In this document: positions 50,326-63,317 of the stretch, in pieces | Position numbering within the stretch: the stretch's first letter is position 1 | How the letters are laid out: each line of letters begins with the position of its first letter | Origin: Nymphaea colorata | Taxonomy: Eukaryota; Streptophyta; Magnoliopsida; Nymphaeales; Nymphaeaceae | DNA: 64,000 nt | Direction: 5' to 3' | Assembly (NCBI RefSeq): GCF_008831285.2 | Contig: NC_045141.1 | Span: 21,854,742 to 21,918,741 of the forward strand | The notes under the pieces: model-generated | What the model saw: the letters and a program-made list of their open reading frames with translations, nothing else | The model's database searches: none | Told to the model about the DNA's origin: nothing | Translations under genes and position numbers: made by a program

Positions 50326-51945
50326 CTCCTAATGTGGTTATAAATACTAATTTAATATAAATTATATTTCAATTCAAGTTATTTTTTGTAAAAGAAAAAT
50401 TTCTACTATCAAAAATTTTGATAATTATAAGAGCCGGTCATTTTTTATTATTAACAAACATTATTAAAATAAATATGACAAACTTAGTATACTTTATTTC
50501 CAAATCACTTTTAAGATCATATCTATAAGGTTGAATTGCAAAAAAACTACTTTAATAATTAATTTTTATGGCTGTCGCTGTTGTTCCTTACCCTAAGGTA
50601 TGTATCAATTTTCATATATATATATATATATATATAATTCTGAAAATATTATTATATTAATATTGATTGAATCATATATTTATATGAAAGTCGAGAGTTG
50701 TTGTTTTTGTGTACATGTTTTTAGATTTGGCCTTTTTCACATTTTAAGTGTTCTTCTTTGAGATAACAGAAAATAAAAAATTTAAGGAAATAAGTGACAA
50801 CTTTCATGGCTGAGAAATTGCTAAGTGGTTGCATAGTAAGCGAAATACAATACCTGCATTCCAATTCATGTGTAGTTCAATTACACACATAATTCACTTG
50901 TGGGGAACTTTTCCTTTCATAAAACACGTGGATTTGACAAGCGATAGCAACATACATGATAAAAGTTTTCTTGAGTAGAAGTTTCGAAAATATGACACAA
51001 AGAAAATTTTCTTGTCAAATGTGGATAATTGTCACGTTTGACAAGGGAAGTTTTCTTTTTTGCACACATATTACGTAAAAAGAGCCACATTCTTTCGAGC
51101 CCACAACCGCTAATTAGCTAGCAATGTAGACTCGAAAGATGCTTCTCATCTAAACAAGAAATTCTTATTGTTAGAGGGAAACAAGAAATTCTTTGTTGTT
51201 AGAGAGAGAGTGTTTGATGGTTTGGAATTTTGATTCAAGAATAAAAATTTTAGAATCATAATTTTTTCTTAAACAGGAATGGAAACAAAATTGGATGTTT
51301 TACTTTCCCAATTCTAAAGACAAAATATCTTGTTTGTTTAATAATGTTATTTTTTTTAAAAAATCAATATTTTGAATTTTAAAATTTCATCATCCTAGAT
51401 ATATTAAACGCCTCTAAGGGAAGCTTTTCTCCTACAACCAAACATTTAATGGTGTCTCTGAATGATTGACGTGTGCATTGATGGCTGGCGGGCTTGGACT
51501 CGAACCGTGCCTGGTTTCTATAGGTGAGGGGTCAAAGCTAGAAATTTCTGGCTAATAATAAATTTTAAAAATCAATCATGTAAATGAGTAAAATTGCCGT
51601 AAAGTGTCAATATTAAAATAATTGTTTAATCTCAGTCTAAGAAAATAACTTTCTTAATCTTCTTCTACATTGGAAAAAAAAAATTGCATGTCTTGCTCGC
51701 GTCCAGTCCTCTTGATTTTGTTTTCGCATGAAGTTTGCGTTTGACCATTCATTGTTTCAAATGCTAATTGAATAAAAAATGGGTCTGAACAGCTTGTTCA
51801 AGAATCATGGATCAGGTCAAATACTAATTGGCATATAATAATTGGCGCCACTTTTATGCTTAAACACAGTTGAGCCTGGTAGAAGTGGCTGGAACTCGGC
51901 TCATCATTTCCAAATGGAGTTAATTTGCAACTTAAGCTTAGTAAT

Positions 51946-52007
51946 GGAGGAAAGGGCGAGGGTTTCGGCTTTTTTGGGAGGAAAGGGCGAGGGTTTCGGC
52001 TTTTTTG
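51946..52007. repeat. 31-bp tandem repeat, two copies
   Basis: Two adjacent copies of a unit beginning GGAGGAAAGGGCGAGGGTTT, starting at 51946 and 51977, nearly identical and therefore recent. Intergenic. Confidence 0.85.
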
Positions 52008-54394
52008 GTAGGCGATATTTCTAAAAAAATATTTAGTTTTTTTTTTTCTAAAAATGTAAAAAAAGGCAAGGACACTCCACTTCATTTTGATCTTGTACCA
52101 CCATTAGAAGTCGCTTTGCTAACAATGATATGGGCGTGAATTTGTCTTAAACATGCTAACCAGAGAGACGAATGTATCAAACGCAATCAAGTCAAGATAA
52201 ATTTGCCAATGACCTTAAATCTTTGGAATGCATTGGAAATAAGAAAACCCACAAATTTAACCTGAACTCTGATTGCAACTCGACCGCGGCACCAACTTCC
52301 TGACGTTATTTTTCTGAAGAAGCAACCGGCCCGTTACCTCAAGAACCTACCTCTCTCTCTCTCTCTCTCTCAACTAAGTCGAGGTACGATTTTCTTTCTT
52401 TCATTCTGAGAGGCTTCTAGTTTTCGTCCGTTTAAATTCCTGATTATTATTCGTGTCTGTTCGGTAATGGCTCTAGAGCTTGCATTGTATACTTTAGTTC
52501 CTTTTCTTTTCTCTTCCCTTTTATATTTATGACATTGGCTACGATATAGTTTTACATGTCTTCTCAGTTCTCTCAATGAACAAGGAGCTATCTGGTCTGT
52601 GCTCTAGTTTCTGTGATTTTGGGGGATTAAATAATGAATTATCTGACCTTTTTGGACGGTCACCCTCTACTCGAATGAATTGTTTAATGACTATTCCTAG
52701 ATCTTTTTGCTCTGAGTGCTCCACCATGAAGATGACCTTTTTGCAAGATCTTGGGCGCTGGCATACGTGTCCCTTGACGATAGCAACTATGGTTTTCTGC
52801 GAATTAATCGGTAGTAGATGTTTTCTTGATCGTCATGATATAAAAAAGGAATCATATGGCTGATTATCGTCTCACTGGCGTAGATTTTCTCTGTTCTTGT
52901 TTCACTTCATGTTGTTTCTTTTGCTTTCTTTTTTTCAGCTCTTTTCCTTTTTATTTGTTGGCCATTGTTGGCGTTCCTGGAATCCCTCTTGAAATCTAGT
53001 ATGTTCTTGAAATCTTTATGTTGATGAACTATGGAATCTGTTTTCCCTAGCCTGCCCATTTTTCATTGTTTGACCTGGGGCACCATTGAACTCAGTAGAT
53101 ATAGACGTAGCTGAAAAGCCAGTACTTGTATGTTTAAGCTGTTATTTCTATTAGGAACACGACTTTATTCCCCCTTTATTGATTTATCATAGTAGGCAAC
53201 AACATGATGGCAAGCTCAAGCTATGACCTCTTTCATGCAGCATTTCTTCCGTGCATTTTAATTGATGTATTATGAATCATTTATGATTGTTTTCTTTTAC
53301 TTACGTGCTACATGAGCATAAAGATGCAGGAAATCTTTTAGCTCGTACTTCCGCTGTATTTCTCAATACGACAAACTATCGAAAGAAAAGGCTTGAGGGA
53401 GTTGAACTGATTGTCCTCATTATTGATGTAAAGAAACGAGTGAACGCACTGCACTTTTTCTTTTTAAATATGATGAAAACATATCCAAACTTACAAGTTA
53501 GGAAAACCTTGAGCTATAAGAGACCATAGTTTTCATTCGTTACTTGCAGACTTGCATTAAGTTTAAAACTTACATTTGTTCGTTACTTTGTGTTTCTGTG
53601 TCATGTTCCCATTCGAACAGTGGAAAATTACTAACGAGGCAGAAAACATGATTTGAGCATACTCTGCCCTGAGTTGGAATCTACAGAGGAATTTCCAAAG
53701 ATTCACTGCTCTTTAACTGGAAGACCGTCTATCCTGGGCAAAATTCTTGTCGTTAAGAGGGTTGAAGTAGTTGGTTAAAGCTTTTGTGTGTTAAAGCTCC
53801 TGGATTTTGTACGCATATTTTTTTGTCAAAACCATTGCCATCCTTTTTGGAGGATTTAAGTTGATAAATTTGATGGTTTCCTTGTTCATAGCGAAAAGGC
53901 ATTTTTGCAGAACTCAGTCTCTTCAGAGATTATTTTATTCTTCGACTTTTCTTTCACCTAAATGGAAAATGGTCATATTAGATGTTTTCTAGGATGAGGA
54001 GTTCATGGTAAATTAAATTTCTTGATGCATGGAATGCTTACCTGTCGAATTTAGTAATACAAAGGAAGCAAAGTCATTTGCAGAGCTTTGAAAAGTGTAT
54101 GTTTCGCCATTGAAATTTCTGTAATTTCTTTAGTAGAAACTTGCAAAGCATTTTTACTCATTTCTTTGTGCACTGCTAATCTTCCAATATTTTTTTATTT
54201 TTCTTGAGGATAGATTTGATTTTCTGATCTTTCATTTGGCTTTGCCCTTATTGCACGTAGAATAACTGTTGCTACCTAATGGCAGAGTGTCACTTTGCAT
54301 ATTTCTCCTTCATCAATTACTTGAGATCCAGTTGTGCCCAAGGGGCCAGCAAGAGAAACGAAGGGATCTCGAAGTTCATTTCCCTGCCCGAACG

Positions 54395-55714
54395 ATGAGA
54401 ACAGGTTCATTTATGTGCATCTTATAGAACTTACACTTTGCACTGAGATAATGTTTGTTACTTATTGCCGATACACTCAGATTTCGCCACTTAATTTGAA
54501 TATCAGTTCCTGCTATTCTTATGTGGGGATGGCATATCTAGCTTGGGTCTCATAAAATTTATGACTCACTTCTTACACTAAAATATTATGCACGAGTTGC
54601 CATTTGGACAACTGTGTAACTCATACCACGGCGTGTATGATGGAATTATTGTCAAACACCAATAAGAAACAGCACCTGCACCTTCAAATTATGCTCTCTA
54701 GAGTTTTGCATGGTTAATGAGTTTCATCAAGGTAGCACCTTTGGAGGAGTAGACCATTTCTAATGGCACATGGTAGAAGCCTTCACTTGATAGGAACGGT
54801 TTTCGTCTTATGTGTGTGGGAAGGAAATTAATTATCTGCATTTGCAATGGGCAGGTGAAAACAGGAAAGCAAACTCATGCGTCTTCAAGGACTTTTACTT
54901 AGAATGGCTCCAGGACCTCAAAGCCCTCCTTCCTCTGCTACAGCAGGCCATAGATTCTGCTGTAAAACTTCTCAACTTTGAGGTACCAGTCACACACACT
55001 CGCTTCAAAGCAATGACATCGTCACCAACCGAAGCACTCACAACACATGTCCAAATGCTTCATCAACACTTCCAGGCCTACTTCAATGCCCTTGACCATG
55101 CTGCCCAGCAGGATGTCACCCAGGTTCTCTGCCCTGAGTGGCATAATTCCATTGAGACACCATTTCTCTGGCTCGGAAGTTGGCACCCAGCTGTCTTTTC
55201 TAATCTTCTCCGTGCATTTATATCTAAATATAACAACATGACCCATGGTTCTGTCAGCTGCATGAGCAGTTTCACACGAAGTGACCAAAAAAAGCAACAA
55301 TTTAGTTTTGCTTGGACTCATCCTTCACCAGAACTCTTCGAGCACATGGAACAGATTGACCGGGGACTGCGGCTCATGATCCCAGCAATCTTGTCACGGA
55401 TGAGGGATGTGCAAATCAGCTTTGTTGGACGCATAGGGTGTGACTGGGTGACCAGTATTAGCAGCAGCGGTGGAGAAGGAACTGTGCAGGAAATGGTTAC
55501 AGATATCGCTACAGAGAAGCTGGAGGAACTGACTAGCATTTTCGTTGATGCCAATAGACAAAGGGGGAGCATCCTGGCCGAGATCATTGGTGCACTAGAC
55601 ATTTACCAATCAGCTCTCTATCTAGAAGGCCTGGCAAAGTTTATCATTGGGTTCAGAAGCCCAGAACTGGTTCATGACATGGAACACTCTAAGCTCCCTG
55701 TTTCCCCACATTGA
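54395..55714 (+). CDS. DOG1-domain protein, INP1-like
   Basis: The main exon is 54855-55714 and ends in TGA. It encodes a DOG1 domain: FKDFYLEWLQDLKALLPLL, then HFQAYFNALDHAAQQDV, ETPFLWLGSWHP, SPELFEHMEQIDRGLRLMIP, and LEELTSIFVDANRQRGSILA. DOG1 domains occur in the dormancy protein DOG1, in TGA bZIP factors and in INAPERTURATE POLLEN1. No bZIP region precedes it, and the layout fits INP1-like or DOG1-like proteins best. The in-frame sequence just upstream has a stop at 54791 and no ATG, and an acceptor GGGCAG lies at 54849-54854, so a start must come from an upstream exon. The best candidate is ATGAGAACAG at 54395-54404, followed by GT, whose phase fits exactly and gives 289 residues. The start is inference; the domain call is solid. 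Confidence 0.78.
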
Positions 55715-56668
55715 CGGCATACATTCTTTTCATTCTCCACTTCTTTTACGAGTCCACTGCGCCCTTTTGGGCCCGCCTTTCTTTTTTTTTTCTTCTCTGT
55801 GTTGTAACATTACTGCTTTTTGTATTGGACCAAGCCAAACCTACTTGCCTTCTATTTTTCCATCTTTTAGAGTTTCATCAGTATACACATGTATGCAGTG
55901 TTCCATCTTGACCAATCGACGCCATCTTTGGCTGTAACCTGCTAAGTGCTTCGTTCTACTTCCACCAAAAGCAGTTTTGCTAATGCCCATCAATGGCGAA
56001 AACTACATCTTCGCTATGGATATAAGACGTGCTTGTAGTTTTAAGTTTTTCTGATACTTCCGGTTGGTTCCCTTTTTCTGGATATTTAGTTCACTTAACG
56101 GTAACTTGGTTACTGGTAATTTGCCAAATGAGAATTGATTCACTTAGTTTTCATTAAAAAGATCGGCCTCTCAATATTCTGCGACCAGGACCTTAAATGC
56201 ATCCTGGTCGAGGCCCATGGGATCTGCTAGGAGTTGGGCCGGTTGGCACCCCAAACTTTGGAAAGGCGGCGTCTCTGTGTTGCACCTGCTGGAATTGGAT
56301 AGTCCAAATCTGGATCCGCGGCATCCGTAAGAATTGTTAAAAGAAACAGAGAAGACGGAAAATACAACGGAAATCGTTAATTATCTGCTGTCTCAAATTA
56401 TTGATTAGTAGGTTTCCAAGTACTTGTCGTTTGCAAGTGAATCAGATTTTGGTGGCAATAAATCACCCCTGGCGGAGAACGCCACTAGAGCTTGAAGTAG
56501 CGAACTTGTGGCTATTCTTTTTCGTTTTCGTTTTCGGCTGCCTAGAGACGAAATGCCGTCGTAGCCACTTGTTTTTTATGGTCGGTTTGAAACCGTGCTT
56601 TTTAGCAATTGGCCTATCCGCCTTGAACAGTCTCTGCGAGTCGGCAGCGTGGTAACACGAGCAGCTGA
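55715..56668. other. Intergenic between DOG1-domain and monooxygenase genes
   Basis: The first few hundred bases are probably 3' untranslated region. The rest should hold the promoter and leader of the monooxygenase gene. No gene or repeat was recognised. Confidence 0.5.
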
Positions 56669-59600
56669 ATGGCAGCTTGTATCGCGAGGCCGTCGTCGTT
56701 CGCGCCCTCGGGCGGGACAGTGCTCAGGCCGCGGAGGAGTGCTGCTAACCGTGGAGGTTTCAACAGCAATTATGCAGGAAGGTCGAGTTTGGTGAGGGTG
56801 GTTGGTTCTTCCCAGGACGTTAGAAAGGAGAATGTTGTCATTGTGGGAGCCGGAATTGCTGGACTTGCCACTGCCTTGGCTCTTCAAAGGTCTCTCTCCC
56901 GCCCCCCCTCTCTCTCTCTCTCTTCCCCCTCCCCCAAAGCAGTTCATGTTTCTAATTTGGTGTTTGGATACTGGGGATTCGTCTCTCCTTGTGTCTCTAT
57001 TCGCTTGTATTCGAGCATGTGGGCTGTTATATGCCTCAAGTGATGTGCACTGCCGTCCAAAGAAATTGAGTTTGTCTTCATTATCATGATAAAAGTGATT
57101 CGTAGGTGTATTTTTCTTCTCTTTTTCTTTGTTTGTTGCTCTTGCTTATTTTTCTCCCCTCGACTCAGGATAACAGATGATTCTTTGGTTTCGTTGGTAG
57201 TTCTTGAAATAGGGTCTGATTCATTTTCTGAATTTACAGGTTGGGTATCAGATCTTTGGTGTTGGAGCAGGGTGAGTCCCTTAGAACTGGTGGGACTTCC
57301 TTGACCCTCTTCAAGAATGGGTGGAAGGTTCTAGATGAACTGGGAGTTGCAGATAGTCTCAGAAGCCAGTTCACTGAGATTCGAGGGTAATGGTTCAAGA
57401 ACATGTTTTCTTGATTCAATTCCATGGCTTTTCTACGTATTTCTCCTTTTCATGTTTTCTGATCTTCTAGGTAAACACAACCTTATCAGAATAATAAGCA
57501 GAAATAGCATGTGCTAGTGGTGACAGTTGTGAATGAATGATCAAAATTTAGATGAATAATGGATGATGTGATTTTATGTCGTAGGAACAATGCGTATTCT
57601 CATGAAATATCCTTTTCTTATGTGATATTTCAATGTGTACCGTTTCTCTCCTTCTGGTCCAGCTGTTGGATAAGCACAAGTCAAACTGGCATCTATAGTT
57701 ACCACTTCAATTAAAGTGTTCTACTTCTTCACTATGGTGTGGCAGCAAGTGTGACATATGTGCGAGTGTGGATATGAAACTCTACTTTTTACAGTGTAAC
57801 TTAGGTCATCTATGCTTAAATTCTTAGTCAAATTTTTTATTTGTATCAAAATTTGGTAAAAGGATTCCTATTTTGTTAACTCCTATATTTATCTGCTGGA
57901 AATTCTGTCCATACCCGAACTCAAATCCTAATGTTTCAATATGCACTGCTTGAAGTTGCTTTGGTTTTTCACGACAGATTCTAAAGGATAAATACCTCCC
58001 ATTCCTATGTTCATTACCTTATGAAGCTAGTTTCAGTTTATTTGAAAATAGAAGTAGTTTTCATGATTATGAATATCGTTATTTCTAAACTATTTGATGG
58101 GATCAGGTAATTGCAGGATGGTTATTAAATCTGAAGAGGGCAGAGAACTGAGAAATTTTGACTTCCAGCATCTTGGGTAATTTTAATTCTTCTACAGTTA
58201 GTCTTGAACTTATTAAGAGAGAATAAGTTATATGAGTTCTATTGTCTCTTGCAGCTTATTGTTCTAAATGAGCTTTTCCTTTTATCGTGTTAGTTTCATG
58301 TTCTTTCATAACTGACATCATGAAATTTTATTCATTGCAGCCAAGAAGTACGTGGTGTGGAACGAAGGGTCCTTTTGGAAACTATGGCAAGTCAGTTGCC
58401 CTCAGATGCTGTATGTTATGCATCTCGTTTGCAAGCTATTCACAAAAATCATATGGGTGAAACCTCCCTTGAACTTGAGGATGGCACAAGATTAGCCACA
58501 AAGGTTGGTCCCACTCGACATGATGACAAGAACAGAAAGGATCTTGCTTAGCTCTGCATCTTTTTTGGTCTTGATGATTATTTCTATGGTTGTGCCAACA
58601 TCTTCATCTTATTATCATCTAAAAGATGAACCTGAGAATATGAAGTAGCTTCATGCATGACACTTGTGGTTGTGCCCAGGCTTATATGGTATGCATGATC
58701 CAAGCACTCTAGGAAATATAGTTTGGATGTCCTCATGCTCTGCCTACCTGGTTCAAGTACCTTTCCGTGAGAGTGATAAACTCACGGAATCCAATTTCTT
58801 TTTTCCTAGAGTGAAATATCAAACTTCCAACCAATGAAGAGAGATATTGATATGAATCATTCAGAAACTAGTACTGTAGATTAGGCAATGAGTTCTCATG
58901 TCAGAAGTGACCAATTCTGCAAACTGAACTCCCCTAGCACTAAACAAATGCCTTGAAACAAAGGTCGACTTAGTTATATAACTCTCAGACTTCTGGCAAC
59001 TTTTTCTTGTTCCTTTATACATGTAAATAAACTGTGTGGTTTTGGTATATGAATGAAATTGTTATACTCAAACTGCTGGACGATATTTATTTTAGCCACT
59101 GATACCGTCATTTTTTATTCCAAGGGGGTAAAAGTATGCATGTCAATGTATTGGTATATAATAGTTAATTTGCATTACATATTTATAAATTAGGGATTCT
59201 GATTTGTTTGCTTTTTTCTCCGGACGTATATCATGCTTGTGATAGCTTACGGTGCACCTCGTTATAATTTCATTTCCTTGAGTTTATTTGACTTTGTTTT
59301 ATCAAGAAATATTTTGCCTTTCATTATATGGTAAGGAATAAGGGACATTTAACAAGATTACAGCAACGCTGATTGGTCAAAAAATAGAAAATAACTAGCA
59401 CAGCCTGGCTGACAGTGCATCACTGTGTATGCGAGCTTTCTCATTCCACTCAAAGTTAAAGTTCCACAGATGCAAAAAGCATTGTTGTCCTGAAAAGAAG
59501 AGTTGTCAATGACAACTAGGAAAGCTGTCCCCTGCACCCAGTTCGTCTGTAAACTATAGCCCTATGTATCAATGCATTTATGATTAAACTAGTAATAATG

Positions 59601-61250
59601 CCATCTGAAGCTCTGAACTACATATTCTGATGACATATGCAACTTCTGGACAATACACCAATATCTGTAATATAACTTCTCACAGGTGTTAATTGGTTGT
59701 GATGGAGCACGCTCATCAGTGGCAAAATGGATGGGATTCTCAAACCCATCATATGTTGGACACTCTGCATATCGTGGCCTTGGGATGTATCCCAATGGTC
59801 AGCTATTTAATCCAAAAGTTCACTACATCTATGGGAGAGGCTTACGTGCTGGTTATGTTCCATTATCGCCCATGAAAGTATATTGGTTCATCTGCTTCAA
59901 CAGCCCATCACCAGGTAGCTTGTTGAGTTTCTTTTTCTCATCCTTCTGTAGCTTCTACAATGGTGAGTCTGCAACTTAGGCTCAATTGCAACTTGAGTAT
60001 GTTGACTCCGACCCTGCAGTCATGGTCTATGTGACATGGACATGACAGAGACAACAGAAAATGCTGTTTATGTTTAGCTTTTTGACTTACAAAGCCAACA
60101 TAACATGGGAATGAATCTGCAGGTCTGGCTACAGTAATCATTTATTCTTTTTAATTTTCATCTGAACAAAATGAAACTCGTTAGCAGTATAGGAAAATAA
60201 AGCTAATGCACAATATAAGCTGTTTTAACGGCAAGATCTCACCACGAGAAAACAGAGAGCAAACCAAGTGATATATACAAAAAAAATAGGGAAATGTGGC
60301 CTCGGGGGTATGTTGTCTGTTGGTTTTAGTAATTTGGAACTTCCAGGTTGAAAAAATGGAACTGTAAACCGATCAGGAAAGCAGATCTTGGAAAAACGTC
60401 TGGCAATTGAATCAATTCAATGCAGTATGGTGCTGCATCAGGGAATAGAGGAGAAGTCGTTCCCAGACACTTGGAAAAACTAATGCCATATGATCGTAAA
60501 GTTTATAGTTTATACTTGTATTGGGTCAAGCCATGGAGACTGGGAGCCAGTTTGTTCTGTGTTTCTACAGGTCAAGTCTAGTCTCACGGGGCAGTTACAC
60601 TTTGTGTCAAACCATAATCAAACACTGAAATAATCTATTTTTGTATCATTGTCTTGCGATAGATTTATTGACATTGTGGGTGTATTTTGTGCATGTTAAT
60701 ATTAACAGTCCCGAAGGTTAAGGATCCATTACTACTTAAGAAGGAAGCTTTGGATCTAGTTAAGAATTGGCCTGGAGAGTTGTTGGATGTGATAGAGAGA
60801 ACTCCTGAAGACACAATTGTCAGGACACCACTGGCAGACCGGTGGCTATGGCCATTAATCAGCCCACAGGGCTCATCAGATGGAGTGGTGCTGGTTGGAG
60901 ATGCATGGCATCCAATGACACCCAACTTGGGCCAAGGTGCGTGTTGTGCATTAGAAGATTCAATTGTTCTAGCAAGGAAGCTGGCAAGTGCCCTTGCGCA
61001 TGGCGATGCAGGTTCTGCACATGTGAACGAAGCATTGCAGGCATACACCAATGAAAGATGGCGGCGTATTTTCCCGCTGACGTTGCGCGCCAACCTCGTC
61101 GGCTCGCTATTGCAGTGGGAGAATCAAGTGGTATGTGCCATTAGGAACAACATAGTCATTCCTAAGCTGGTGAAGCTGGAACCTTTGCTGGAGCACACAA
61201 ATTATGACTGTGGGTCTCTGCAGACGACTGAAGGCCTGAATGCTGGCTAG
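56669..61250 (+). CDS. FAD-dependent monooxygenase, MO1/CTF2 group
   Basis: Six exons: 56669-56889, 57240-57386, 58117-58176, 58341-58503, 59686-59914, 60709-61250. They sum to 1,362 nt, 453 residues plus TAG, with all phases matching. The product is a class A flavoprotein hydroxylase related to zeaxanthin epoxidase and salicylate hydroxylase. Seen motifs are the FAD dinucleotide fold VVIVGAGIAGLA (57-67, GxGxxG at 60-65), the DG motif IGCDGARSSV (200-209) and the GD motif VLVGDAWHPM with PNLGQGACCALED after it (334-358). Residues 1-50 are rich in Ala, Ser, Arg and Gly and low in acidic residues, suggesting a plastid transit peptide. The substrate of the plant MO1/CTF2 group is not settled in my knowledge, so no reaction is claimed. 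The start is the first in-frame ATG. Confidence 0.93.
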
Positions 61251-62504
61251 TCTACAAGGCTCTGCTATACTGAGAAGTTTGCACCACGACAGTGGAATGT
61301 GCTTTTGTAGTACAAGCGTGTAAATCTTTCCTACGTATTTGGTACTATCATTGATCTGTAAGGGAACATATTTGTTATACGAAAGGGGTCTATGCAAAAA
61401 AAAAAAAAACAAGTCTATTTACAGGAAATCCACGCAATTTAAAAGTATAACCTGTTCCTTTAAATATCATTTTGAATGCGTTAAAATACTTCCTGCATTT
61501 GCCCATGCATTATCTGCTGATCTTATCACTATGTTTCTATAAATGTTGAGTCTCGATATCTACATTGGCTTTTTATTTAATTATTTATTTTGCAAGGAAG
61601 AAAATCTACGAGATATTCGCTCGACCGGATTTTATCGGAAACGAGATGTATCAGTATTACCTGGGAGGAAAGGCAGACAGATCTTGCCAGCTGTCCGCAC
61701 CTCAAAAACGGCTCAAAACTACTCTAACTCATCACATAACATCCACCCTTGCCACTAAATTTTATTACATTAACGCCCTTCGCATGTTTAAGGGGGTTGG
61801 ATTTGAGTTATCTATATATCCGTTTATCTATCACAGGAACGTGGGAATGTAAATGGATCGGATCGTTTTTTCCTGTATCGAATCCAATCTTCGACCTGTT
61901 TTTGGCACATATTTAGCTGTCACAAGTCCGACCCGTTTGCTAATATATCCAATTAGGCATGGTTATGCTGAAAATGCATGGGCACACCTAGGGCCTCATC
62001 AGGCCAGATTGTCATGAACCAACTTGGACCATGTCAAGCTCATAGTCGATGCTGAGTTTAGGTTCTAGCTAAAAGCAAAATATGTTGATGTAAACAAAAA
62101 AAAATACAAGTCAAAATGGTAGAATAAAAAAATGCAAACATGTAAGAAAACACAAAAAACATGGATTTAAGGGTATAATAGTGAAATGTGACTCGTATTA
62201 ATGTGAAAAATATAAAATGTCTTGAGGAAGTAAGGATTAAAAGAATAGCGAGAATGAGTGAATTGAGAAGCGAAAGATTGATTGATAGGAAATTAAAGTT
62301 TTTTGTATGAAAAATATGAGTAATCTTTGCGTGATGGCGTTCTTGAAATTTCCTAGAGAATCCGTCTGATTCCAATCAGTGAAATGCGGCGGCAACGGAC
62401 CGAGTTCGGCCTCCATGTTGTCGCCCGACGACTCAGGCTGACCGGACGTATTTCTTGCCAAAGCAAGTCCATCAGAATTCCGGTTCCCCGCCCCGTCTTC
62501 TCCG
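61251..62504. other. Intergenic between monooxygenase and ATL genes
   Basis: The beginning is the monooxygenase 3' side, with an A-run at about 61396-61409. From 62380 the sequence becomes GC-rich and is probably the ATL leader. Nothing else was recognised. Confidence 0.5.
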
Positions 62505-63317
62505 ATGACGCCGGGGAGAGCGCACCACCACCTCCTCCTCCTTTCTTTCCTCGTCTTCGGTTCCTTCTCGGCTGTTTCCGGCGATACCAACTACATTCGT
62601 CACCGTCACCTCTCGCCTGCGTCCGCCCCCTTGCCGTCCCTCTTGACTTCCACCTCCTCCTCCGACGCGCCGTCCCGCCTCTTCGTCACATTTGTCCTCG
62701 TCGTCTTCTTCATGCTCGGTTTCATTTCCATCTACCTCTGCCGCCTCACCATCGACCTCGTCATCCTGTCGTCTCCGGGGCACCACGCCCAGGCGCACGG
62801 CAACCCCAGCAGCGACTCGGACGAGCCCTACGACGTCGGCCTCCACCCTAAGCTCATCGCCTCGTTCCCCATCTTCCCTTACTCTGCGGTGAAGGAAATC
62901 CGGCCAGACTCGCCAAACCTCGAGTGCGCGATATGCCTCTCCGAATTTGAAGGAGAAGACGTCTTCCGTCTGCTTCCAACCTGCGGTCACGGCTTCCATC
63001 CGGACTGCATCGACGGCTGGTTGGTCTCTCACTGCACCTGCCCTGTCTGCCGGTGCAACTTGAATTCCGACGTCGAGGTGCGGTCGACGATGCCGGTGTT
63101 TGCGGAGATACGGCACGGCGGGCGGCTGTCGTTCAAGGAGGAAGAAAGCAGGATGCTGATGCAGTTTCACTCTGCACGAAGCAGCGTCTTAGGTCCTGGT
63201 GCTGGTGGGCAGATGGCGGGGGGCAGTCGGCCGGAATCCTCTTCCTACCGACGATTTTCTGGCATGGTTGCGGGGAATTGTTTAGGCGATGAGGAAGCCG
63301 GCGTGCCTCATCGATAA
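62505..63317 (+). CDS. ATL: ATL-family RING-H2 E3 ubiquitin ligase
   Basis: A single exon of 270 codons plus TAA, intronless as is usual for ATLs. Residues 1-26 look like a signal sequence and about 60-83 are a membrane span (LFVTFVLVVFFMLGFISIYL). The ATL GLD position reads GLH (112-114). The RING-H2 domain is complete: Cys141, Cys144, Cys160, His162, His165, Cys168, Cys179, Cys182, with exact canonical spacing and the ATL tryptophan (Trp172) after the sixth ligand. The Leu-Pro context before Cys160 (RLLPTCGHGFHPDCIDGW) is also standard. The protein should be a membrane-bound ligase that passes ubiquitin from an E2 to targets; ATLs often act in defence and carbon/nitrogen responses, but the target is unknown. 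The gene is GC-rich relative to the window, which creates a long antisense frame (62472-63170) with no support. Confidence 0.95.
   Translation: MTPGRAHHHLLLLSFLVFGSFSAVSGDTNYIRHRHLSPASAPLPSLLTSTSSSDAPSRLFVTFVLVVFFMLGFISIYLCRLTIDLVILSSPGHHAQAHGNPSSDSDEPYDVGLHPKLIASFPIFPYSAVKEIRPDSPNLECAICLSEFEGEDVFRLLPTCGHGFHPDCIDGWLVSHCTCPVCRCNLNSDVEVRSTMPVFAEIRHGGRLSFKEEESRMLMQFHSARSSVLGPGAGGQMAGGSRPESSSYRRFSGMVAGNCLGDEEAGVPHR

Larger units (their letters stand above)
48161..54394. other. Repeat-rich intergenic region and presumed 5' part of the DOG1-domain gene
   Basis: No coding gene is recognised. It holds a CT/TA/TTTA microsatellite (49127-49215), a MITE-like copy (49776-50030), a ycf4 fragment (50078-50325), a 31-bp tandem repeat (51946-52007) and a CT tract (52352-52371). 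From about 52380 the sequence turns T-rich and intron-like, and GTACGATTTT at 52383 could be a donor ending a non-coding first exon of the DOG1-domain gene. A 95-codon frame at 52576-52863 is not recognised. Confidence 0.5.

Noticed and set aside
54282-54401. A 39-codon frame starting ATGGCAGAGTGTCAC as the first exon of the DOG1-domain gene
   Set aside because: It ends in a stop (CGA TGA) before the only nearby donor and matches no family start.
46793-61250. A specialised-metabolism gene cluster (BAHD-like protein plus FAD monooxygenase)
   Set aside because: The BAHD protein lacks catalytic motifs, an unrelated DOG1-domain gene lies between, and no other pathway genes are present.
62472-63170. 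A 232-codon minus-strand open frame over the ATL gene
   Set aside because: It is antisense to a complete RING-H2 gene. Its Arg/Val/Glu-rich composition reflects GC-rich codons on the other strand.
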